Shown in pieces: positions 56,114 through 64,000 of a stretch of 64,000 bases of DNA (positions are counted from its first letter, which is position 1; each line of letters starts with the position of its first letter). Position numbers and translations under genes: made by a program. The notes under the pieces were generated by a model. It did not search any database, had not been told where the DNA came from, and worked only from the letters and a program-made list of their open reading frames with translations. The DNA comes from Axinella damicornis (lineage: Eukaryota > Porifera > Demospongiae > Axinellida > Axinellidae): contig OZ007514.1 of the NCBI GenBank assembly GCA_963931865.1, positions 1,790,236-1,854,235 on the forward strand, in the 5' to 3' direction.

Positions 56114-57493
56114 GGAATATGAGATTCATGCTGATCACAATGGCGCAAGCCCCAGCTTCACATCTCAGTCATGATCATATACCCAGATACAACGCTGAAT
56201 GATGAATGTACAGGATTAGGCCAATTGGTAGGGGTATAATGTTTAAGCTATAATATTATGCTTGCTATCTTGGGCTAGGAATGAGATATGAGACTGGGAT
56301 TTGCGCCATTGTGATCAGCATGAATAGAGCTTTCAAATGATGTCCGTTTTGCTGTAGGTTGAATTTTGACCCAAAATCATGAAAAACCATGGATTATAGC
56401 CTTTGGTCGCGTGCGATTTTTGGCAAAAATGTGCCCTACAGAAAAATCTTTTTAGGGTATCGTTTGAAAGCTCTCTTCATGCTGATCACAATGGCACAAT
56501 TCCCAGCTTCATATCTCATTCATGCACCCAGATACAACACTAAATAATGGATACACAGAGGTAGGCCAGAATTTGGATTATGCCAAATGTTTCTATGTGT
56601 TTTATGCTACATATCTTGTGCTATCAATATGGGATTCATGCTGATCACAATGGCGCAAGCCCCAGCTTCACATCTCAGTCATATACCCAGATACAACGCT
56701 GAATGGTGAATGTACAGGATTGTTGGTAGTGGTATAATGTTTAAGCTATAATATTATGCTTGCTATCTTGGGCTAGGAATGAGATATGAGACTGGGATTT
56801 GCACCATTGTGATCAGCATGAATAGAGCTTTCAAATGATGTCCGTTTTGCTGTAGGTTGAATTTTGACCCAAAATCATGAAAAACCATGGATTATAGCCT
56901 TTGGTCGCGTGCGATTTTTGGCAAAAATGCGCCCGACAGAAAAAAATCTTTTTAGGGTATCGTTTGAAAGCTCTCTTTATGCTGATCACAATGGCACAAT
57001 TCCCAGCTTCATATCTCATTCACGCACCCAGATACAACACTAAATAATGGATACACAGAGGTAGGCCAGAATTTAATGGTAGGATTATGCCTGTGTTATA
57101 TGCTACGTATCTTGTGCTAGCAATATGGGATTCATGCTGATCACAATGGCGCAAGCCCCAGCTTCACGTCTCAGTCATATACCCAGATACAACGCTGAAT
57201 GATGAATGTAGCCTCGTACCCAGTCCCACGTCCAGCTTTCCATCGCTTGCAGTACGGTAAAGCGGGGAGGATTGTTGGTAGGGGTATAATGTTTAAGTTA
57301 TAATAATTATGCTTGCTATCTTCGAAGAAGGCCTGGGAGCGTGGCTATGCATGCAGACTAATATGCTAGGTATCTTCGGCTAGGAAGGAGATATGAGGTT
57401 GGGATTTGCACCATTGTAATCAGCATGAATGGAGCATTCCAATGATGTCCATTTTGCTGAAGGTTAGATTTTGACCCAAATCCCCATAATTAT

Positions 57494-58104
57494 ATACCGT
57501 ATAGTGTGTTTTTTCGTGGGGTGCCAATTTTCGTTATTTTTGTGACTCACCAACAAGTCACGAAATTTTCCACCCACGAAATTTTCAACCCATAATCACA
57601 CTGTGCAACACGTATACGCGTAGGTGCCGTCGTTCAAATCATAGATATGTTCAAGTACACTGTACGGCTCTTCGTAGCTGTACCTGCGTGACTGCGTCCC
57701 GTTGACAGTGTCCTCGATTGATAGGATCCTCTATTACCAGCTGTCTCTCGCGTTGTGATCGAATTGGACCCAGGCGATGAAAACGAGGCCAGTAACTCTC
57801 GCCACAGCAAATGGATTAATACAGTTGCCATTTTCCCGGTTCTTCTCCAACACTGGCCTCCCACATGTCTTTTACTGACGAAGTAGTGTCGCACTCACGC
57901 TATATACCGGTAGTAGCGAAGCGCAATGTCGTTGAAGCTGTACTTCGGCCATCAAACCACGTGTATAATTTTCATATTACGTCATCCGCAACGATAATGC
58001 AAACGCGGGTGCCACGAAAATTAGAACCACGAAAATTAATTCTGACGACCGTGTCCAGCATTTCACGAAAATTTCCACCCACGAAAATAACCCGCTATAC
58101 AGTA
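57494..58104. mobile_element. Inverted-repeat element inserted in the long repeat
   Basis: The ends ATACCGTATAGTGTG and CGCTATACAGTA are imperfect complements. Inner 'cacgaaaatt' and 'aattttcgt' motifs recur. The long repeat resumes on each side ('gacccaaatccc' before, 'agcctttggtcg' after). Confidence 0.65.
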
Positions 58105-58227
58105 GCCTTTGGTCGAGTGCAATTTTGGCAAGAATGTGACTGACATTTATTAGGACATCATTTGAAAGCCCTTTTCATGCTGATCGCAATGGCCTAGCTT
58201 CATATCTCATTCATGTACCACCCTAGG

Positions 58228-58505
58228 ATACTTGCAACCATCCTAGGATACTTGCAACCATCCTAGGATACTTGCAACCATCCTAGGATACTTGGACCAT
58301 CCTAGGATACTTGCAACCATCCTAGGATATTTGGGACCATCCTAGGATACTTGGAACCATCCTAGGATACTTGCAACCATCCTAGGATATTTGGGACCAT
58401 CCTAGGATACTTGGAACCATCCTAGGATACTTGCAACCATCCTAGGATATTTGGGACCATCCTAGGATACTTGGAACCATCCTAGGATACTTGCAACCAT
58501 CCTAG
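58228..58505. repeat. 20-bp minisatellite with 60-bp higher-order unit
   Basis: CCATCCTAGGATACTTGCAA units. Variants TTGGGA, TTGGAA and TTGCAA repeat in that fixed order three times. Confidence 0.93.
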
Positions 58506-59759
58506 GACCCCTAGCCACAATGTGCATAACAAAGTCCTGGAGCCACCCTCAGTATACCTCAGTAACTATAAGTATGCAGCACCTGTGCATAGCAAGATCA
58601 CCCCTTCACTGGATTAGCTGTAATTTGATTTGTCATAGGAGCATTGAAATGTGCTTCCCATTGCGACCTCTTCCGGTCATCAGCTCATCAGCTCTTTGTA
58701 GAATCTCAACAAGAGCAAATTTGAATCCTTGAGATGGAGAGAGAAAGCATCACTCTACATTAACCTTGTTTGCATGGTTTGGTGTGGGAATTCAAAGATG
58801 TGAGATACTAGCACTGCAGTTTTTGAATTTCGAAGGAAGCCAGAGGGTTCTGTGAGGTGTGTTGCTGTTTGAGGTGTGTACCCAGTTTGTTCTGGTTTTC
58901 TAATTGGATTAGCTTGTATACTTAGTGACCTATGGATGACCTTTGCTGCCAGCCGTTGTAAGTTGTTTCAATGTTCTATGGCAACATGTACCCTTGTCAA
59001 AATATTTGTATTGCTGTAGCTGTGGATTTTATATGGTACTTTAAAGAAGAGGTTTCTTTGCCTTATTCCCTGGATTTGTGCCCATTTCGTCTAATTCTCT
59101 GATTCCATTTCATCTAACAAATGTGTGCATGTCCTTTTTTGTCTAAAAATGTGAAAGTGTAATTCAGTATGCACATGTTAGTTTAAAGGTTCTACCAAGG
59201 GCTATTGAGGCCTTTGAAGTGCTGGACTGAATTTTGTTCAAGAAGAAGAGGAGAGAGAGAGAGGAGGCAAAGAATGGGGGGAGAGGTAGAAGGATGGGGA
59301 GGGATGTGTGTGGGGGGAGGGGGGGGGGGGGGGAGTAGGGGAGGGGAGGAGAGGGGTAACTTGAAGCGAGCAAGCTGGGAGAGGGGAAGAGGGAGAGAGA
59401 GGAGATGGAAGAAAGAAGTAAGCAATTAGAAGGTCTGGGAATCAGATGAAGTTGCCTGCAATTAGGCAATCTGCTGCCTACATTCCAACAAGCAGCTGTC
59501 TGCATTCCAACCAGCACAAAGAGAGGCCGACTTACTAAAATTCTGTAAGACTCTCACGGTATGGTCCATTGACCACCTTCCCGGGTGTATTATATGTCCC
59601 CTCCTTTGTGAAATCACCCATGCAACCCACCATCCATATGAAACTGCATGATACGCTTGTTGAACTATGTGACACAAAGACTGACAATTTTGTTATTTCA
59701 TAACAATCGATCTTTGTATTTATAGTTGTGATATTCACAGTGCTTTCTTGGGATTACGT

Positions 59760-59985
59760 TATTGTTGTTGCCATGGAAATACGATAACCTTCACCAGGTG
59801 CGCACAACAGTGGTATGCTGGATTCCATAACCGGATAATTAGAGGTCGGAAGACATGGAGCCTCGTACCCAGCATGTCATTGTTGTTGCCATGGCAATAA
59901 GATAACATGCACCACCTGCGCACAACATTGGTATGCTGGAAGCCATAACTGGAGGTCGGAAGACATGGAGCCTCGTACCCTGCTC
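59760..59985. repeat. Two direct copies, about 110 bp
   Basis: Both contain ATTGTTGTTGCCATGG, GTGCGCACAACA (or CTGCGCACAACA), TGGTATGCTGGA and GGTCGGAAGACATGGAGCCT. Confidence 0.85.
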
Positions 59986-60311
59986 CACACACGAAAATTC
60001 ACGCGGCAGGTATAAATGTACCTGTTGGTGGTGGTTAAGCTTGCACTGTGGGGACCATAGGTGAGTCTTGGGAAAGATGCTAGAGTGGCAAGCAGCTGCA
60101 CTCTTTCACATGTTAAGAATTACAATAGTAATTGGTAATGACCAACGTGATCCATCTACCCAAATCAAGACTGCTGACTCAACACATGGGAATGTTATCG
60201 AGTGTCACCAGGCCCTTTACTGTGATTCAGTGCATGGGCCTGGGTATGAGGCTCATGTAACTGGAGGTGGAAGGTCATGAAAGCAAGGCTAAGCTAGGTA
60301 CACCAGAAGTT

Positions 60312-60535
60312 GGAAGGCTTGGAAACGAGACTTGGTAGCCTGGGTGGGAAGGCTTGGAAATGAGACTTGGTAGCCCGGGTGGGAAGGCTTGGAAACGAGA
60401 CTTGGTAGCCTGGGTGGGAAGGCTTGGAAGGTAGCCTGGGTGGGAAGGCTTGGAAATGAGACTTGGTAGCCTGGGTGGGAAGGCTTGGAAACGAGACTTG
60501 GTAGCCTGGGTGGGAAGGCTTGGAAATGAGGCTGA
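60312..60535. repeat. 35-bp minisatellite
   Basis: Tandem GGAAGGCTTGGAAACGAGAC plus TTGGTAGCCTGGGTG units, period 35 (60312, 60347). One unit is shortened. The unit resembles one arm of the TAGCCTCG foldback family. Confidence 0.9.
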
Positions 60536-61189
60536 TGTAACTGGAGGTGGAAGGTCATGAAAGCGAGGCTAAGCTAGCCTCGTTCCCAGGCCTCCACCCC
60601 AGCTTTTGTCGCTTGCAGTACGAAAAGCGCGGAGGTGCTTGTGCAGTTGAGCTAATGCTACGAGTTTCCCCAGAGGTGTTTTACTGTGTAGCTCCAGTGA
60701 CAAAGATCCACCCTTCCTCCAGCTGGGATTCAATTCCAATAACTCCACTTAGCCACTGAGACCCCTGAACTCCTTGAGGAGCCTAATTGGTCAGACTCTG
60801 GTCTACCAGACACCACTTGTGTAGTACTCACATCTGGACCGTGTGTATTCTGGGATACCTTGGATACCTTGGGATATCTTTGGATATCTTGGCGATGTCC
60901 TTTGGATTACTTGGACCTGGGGTGTACATTTACATATGATATCCTCCCCAATTTCATGGACTTTGATAGGTTGATATCTGATATGCCCCTGTGTGTAAGT
61001 TGATAGTGCAGTACCTGCCGCCCATAACATTGTCTGCGGTATGTCAAAGCTCTTGCATTGTTGTACTTACAGCCAGACAAGTGGGACGGTGGTTAGAGAC
61101 ATGTTAGTAGGGTCACAGTGCAAGTACATACAGCTGTTTGAACCTTGTCAGTGCATGTACACCTGGGAGAGTTGTGGCTACAAATCACG

Positions 61190-61440
61190 GTTCTTCCCTC
61201 CTTCCCACCCTCCCTCCTTCCCACCCTCCGTTTCTCCTTCCTTCCCACCCTCCCCACTTCCTTCCCACCCTCCCTCCTTCCCTCCCTCCCCTCCTTCCCA
61301 CCCTCCCTCCTTCCCTCCCTCCCCTCCTTCCCATCCTCCCTCCTTCCTACCCTCTCTGCTTCCTTCCCACCCTCCCCCCTTCCTTCTCACCTTCCTTCCT
61401 TCCCTCCCACCCACCCTCCCTCCTTCTCTTCCCACTCGCC
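61190..61440. repeat. CCCTCCTTCC pyrimidine run
   Basis: CCCACCCTCCCTCCTTCC-type run on plus. No Rpt1-like exon follows it. Confidence 0.9.
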
Positions 61441-61760
61441 TCATGATTAGTCCAAATATATTATGCTGTCATAGAGGTAGTCTATCGGGCTCTTGCAGCA
61501 CATGAATTTAGGGGTGGAGCGAACTGGAGGGCGAGAAATCATCTACCCTATTTGACCAGCCATTTCAGGCTAGTAGTACTGTAATATCTGAATGCTATGG
61601 CTTCGTTGGGTATTTTTAACACAGCTGGCACGACTTCCTGTGTGGGGAGAGAATGGTCTAGTTCATTAGATTATCCTAGGGGCTGATTGTCCACTCTCAG
61701 TCCTGCTACTTGTGGTGCAGACAGTTTTCTTATGGGTGGTGGAGTGAGTTGGGGGATGGG

Positions 61761-61807
61761 TAGCCTCGTTCCCAGGCCACGTACCACATGGCCTGGGAAT
61801 GAGGCTA
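61761..61807. mobile_element. Foldback element, TAGCCTCG family
   Basis: TAGCCTCGTTCCCAGGCCA and its complement, 47 bp. The flanks GGGGATGGG and GGATATGGG match at 7 of 9 positions. Confidence 0.8.
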
Positions 61808-62125
61808 GGATATGGGGACACACCCACTCTGGAAGTGTAGACCAGCTCTGTACAAGAACGATAGCGGGTAGGCTGGCATCGCATTCCCTCGCAAAAGTAG
61901 CTCACTTTTGACATTCTCCCCTCTCTCGAATAGTTTGCTGATTGCAATTGGATAGTTTAATTGGACAAACCTTGGCCAATATCCTGACGCATTCCTCTCT
62001 GGAGTCACTGAGTGGACGCATTATCATGTTGTTAATCTGGCACGAGGCTTAGGCTTAGCCTCATCCCCAGGCCTCCACACAGATTTTATCTAACAGCCGT
62101 GTAGAAAAACTATAGGTCCCTGAAT

Positions 62126-62313
62126 CTAGTGGGTTCCATTGAAACCCTGAACCCCCCTGGTTACGGGCCTGGCTTTACTCTGGCTTAACTTGTGAGTATA
62201 CAGGTACTCGTACACTTGTCTAGTGGGTTCCATTGAAACCCCGAACCCCCCTGGCTACGGGCCTGACTTTACTATGGCTTAACTTGTGAGTATACAGGTA
62301 CTTGTACACTTGT
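62126..62313. repeat. 94-bp tandem duplication
   Basis: Two copies beginning CTAGTGGGTTCCATTGAAAC at 62126 and 62220, with a few substitutions. Confidence 0.92.
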
Positions 62314-62417
62314 CTTTCACGGGTTAAACGGCCCGGTGAAATCTCCTTTGATAGGAAGAGGCTCTTGTTGCTTGGCAATAGCATCTGGCTTTTTGCAGAC
62401 CAACAGCAATCATACTC

Positions 62418-62670
62418 TACCGTAGTCACGCGTTATTAGGCGCATGTGCCTATATCTCCACACGAAGGAAATGCTGTGCCTAATAACGTTGATTTAGAAT
62501 GGCATTCCTCGAATAGGAAGTGTGCTTCATTTGGAATTATAGCGTTTTCACTCTGCGCTGAAGTCTTCCACAATTTCAATCTTACTTAGCTGAGACGAGA
62601 GTCGAACCTGTACCTAACAGTGAACATGCGCCTATAGAAGAGCAGCGCCTAATAACACGTGACTGTGGTA
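62418..62670. mobile_element. Inverted-repeat element, copy 2
   Basis: TACCGTAGTCACGCGTTATT left end and TAATAACACGTGACTGTGGTA right end. The interior is homologous to 50287-50583 but shorter and more diverged. Confidence 0.82.
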
Positions 62671-63396
62671 TTTTGCTTTTCTTGCACATTGCTGAGCATG
62701 CACACTCTGCATGTGCTGCAAACCACCTCCGCTGTTAGAATGAAACAGATGGTGAGAAAGATGTAGGGAAATTACCCCTAAACACGGCAAAAATGTGCTT
62801 AGATTGCTGGTTAATTGTAACTGTTACCTTATAATTCGTACAGCATTTCAATCTGTATGAGTTAATAGCAGTTTGTCTGGAAGAAAACTGGTATGTGAGG
62901 TTTAGTAATATGCATGTACCTACATGTAGAACTAATTAGGGGTGTTTACATAACTGTTTTCCTGGAAAAGGGAAGGTGTACAATTAATCAAATTACTCCA
63001 ATCTCATAGTGGACTTTGTTACCCTAGCCATATATGGTTAATCAAAGAGCCACATTTTGACCTCTGTGCAGGAAGTTTGTGACTTTAAACTGTATCTGTC
63101 TGTAGTGACAATTCTGGGTTCACTGATTAGTTGCACCCAAGCAAACGGAATGTGTGATGTCACATCCGGTTGCTCTATTGCATGCAGCCACGTTAAGTAT
63201 TGTAGTGAATGGCGAAATCGTCAGGTGGCCGTTTGAAAAGGGCGCGTGACTACAACTATACCGGCTACACAATTGAAGTGACCGCGGTGATAAACAAGAG
63301 ACCTTGACGTTCAGGATGGTGAGGGAAGTGTGAGAATCGGTTGAAGTATGAACGAGAACAAAGCGGTCTTGCTATGTCTACGGCCCCCCTGCCTCC

Positions 63397-63930
63397 TAGC
63401 CCTCGGTCCCAGGCTCTCTCCTCGAAAACGGGGGGAGGAGAGAGCCTGGTAACATTCACATGAAAGCTGTCGACTTCCGGCGCCTGGATCTGGTGGAACC
63501 AATCAGATCGCAGAACAAAACCACGTGAACACATGAATATTTTGTAGGCGTTTACCTTCACTGCCGTGCTTATGCACGAATTGTAGACTCAGAACTGAAC
63601 GATCCGGGACAGAGTACCTCTCAATGGTTGGTTGACAGGGTGTGCGAGAGGGCCTCTAGTCTGATCTGTTTGTCGCCGCTTACAGGATCGACAGTTCACA
63701 AGGTGAGCTCTCCTGGTTAGCTGTATAAGTGTCTCGGACTTCTGTGAAGCTGGGGATGCCTTGAAAACGAAGAGCGATATTAAATTTTCAATAGCTCATG
63801 ACTGATTGTAACTCACGCGACATTTACCACAAAAGTAGGAGTGTCCTTCGAAGTCGACAGCTTTTCTCGTGAATGTTACCAGGCTCTCTCCTCCCCCTGT
63901 TTTTGAGGAGAGAGCCTGGGACCGAGGCTA
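63397..63930. mobile_element. 534-bp foldback element with 9-bp target duplication
   Basis: TAGCCCTCGGTCCCAGGC and GCCTGGGACCGAGGCTA ends. The arms contain a nested hairpin (CTCTCTCCTC/GAGGAGAGAG) and 'gctgtcgacttc'/'gaagtcgacagc'. Flanked on both sides by CCTGCCTCC. It is the longest clear family member here and carries no recognised transposase. Confidence 0.9.
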
Positions 63931-64000
63931 CCTGCCTCCAGTGTTCAGGCTCTGTTCCTGCATAGCTAGATTATTATACTTCAAAAGTAATAGCTATGGT

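Larger units (their letters stand above)
55130..58210. repeat. Long interspersed/tandem repeat, about 500-bp period
   Basis: At least five units share 'agctttcaaatgatgtcc', 'cccaaaatcatgaaaaacca', 'gcctttggtcgcgtgcgat', 'gctgatcacaatggc' and 'cccagcttcatatctcatt'. Unit starts near 56341 and 56839 give a period of 498 bp. Foldback elements at 55714-56113 and 57494-58104 interrupt it. An inverted copy is at 5210-5440. Confidence 0.88.
53984..64000. other. No further Rpt1 exon seen; repeat-rich 10 kb
   Basis: It begins with the donor of exon 10 and a GGAGGGAGG purine run to 54125. I searched by eye for the remaining Rpt1 blocks (RTHIFKIHA, ARLCPNSTGAEIRSVC, EAGMFAIRAR, YAKFSATPRYMTYN) and found none. 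The stretch is probably intron 10, possibly with further genes I cannot recognise. Its repeats are listed separately. Confidence 0.5.

Noticed and set aside
58228..58505. CRISPR-like array of short repeats
   Set aside because: The units are contiguous without unique spacers and the genes around are spliced animal genes. It is a minisatellite.
60715..60775. tRNA-like boxes on minus (TGGCTAAGTGG and GAATCCCAGC)
   Set aside because: The two boxes are only about 15 nt apart, too close for a tRNA promoter.
63684..63701. Small exon-like stretch between 'ttacag' and 'gtgagc' as a further Rpt1 exon
   Set aside because: The translation does not match Rpt1 after residue 350, and it lies inside the foldback element 63397-63930.

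Overview
The window is animal nuclear DNA. Four spliced protein genes can be read from it, and one is an interferon regulatory factor (IRF), a family known from animals. No vertebrate hallmark is visible. The long, repeat-rich introns and dense short inverted-repeat elements fit an invertebrate; a sponge or another early-branching animal is my guess, not something the sequence proves.

Layout. 1-3.1 kb: a 16-bp minisatellite, then no recognisable gene. 3.1-7.8 kb (minus): an 11-exon gene for a 349-residue protein I do not recognise. 7.8-11.6 kb: intergenic DNA with three terminal-inverted-repeat elements. 11.6-17.8 kb (minus): an IRF gene in 7 exons, 581 residues, with the five-tryptophan DNA-binding domain and the C-terminal association domain. 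17.8-36.0 kb: a gene-poor stretch of minisatellites (75-, 66- and 57-bp units), foldback elements and a tRNA-derived SINE. 36.0-40.5 kb (minus): DDI1/DDI2, a ubiquitin-like, retroviral-type aspartyl protease and UBA protein, 4 exons, 520 residues. 40.9-54.0 kb (plus): PSMC2/Rpt1, an ATPase of the 26S proteasome base. Ten exons encode its first 350 residues; I cannot find the C-terminal exons before the window ends. 54-64 kb: repeats and foldback elements, apparently inside Rpt1 intron 10.

How the genes relate. DDI1 and Rpt1 are divergent, with 317 bp between start codons. Both act in the ubiquitin-proteasome system. The shared promoter holds an exact TGACTCAGC site, the type bound by CNC-bZIP factors such as NRF1. 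In mammals and worms, DDI proteases activate that factor, which then raises proteasome gene expression. The arrangement suggests co-regulation and possible feedback.

Most striking non-coding structures: eleven apparently identical 94-bp perfect palindromes in tandem in Rpt1 intron 6; a foldback family ending TAGCCTCG...CGAGGCTA with 9-bp target duplications; several TTAA-flanked (piggyBac-type) elements, one inserted at the edge of the palindrome array; and long pyrimidine runs just before many splice acceptors, with purine runs after several donors.
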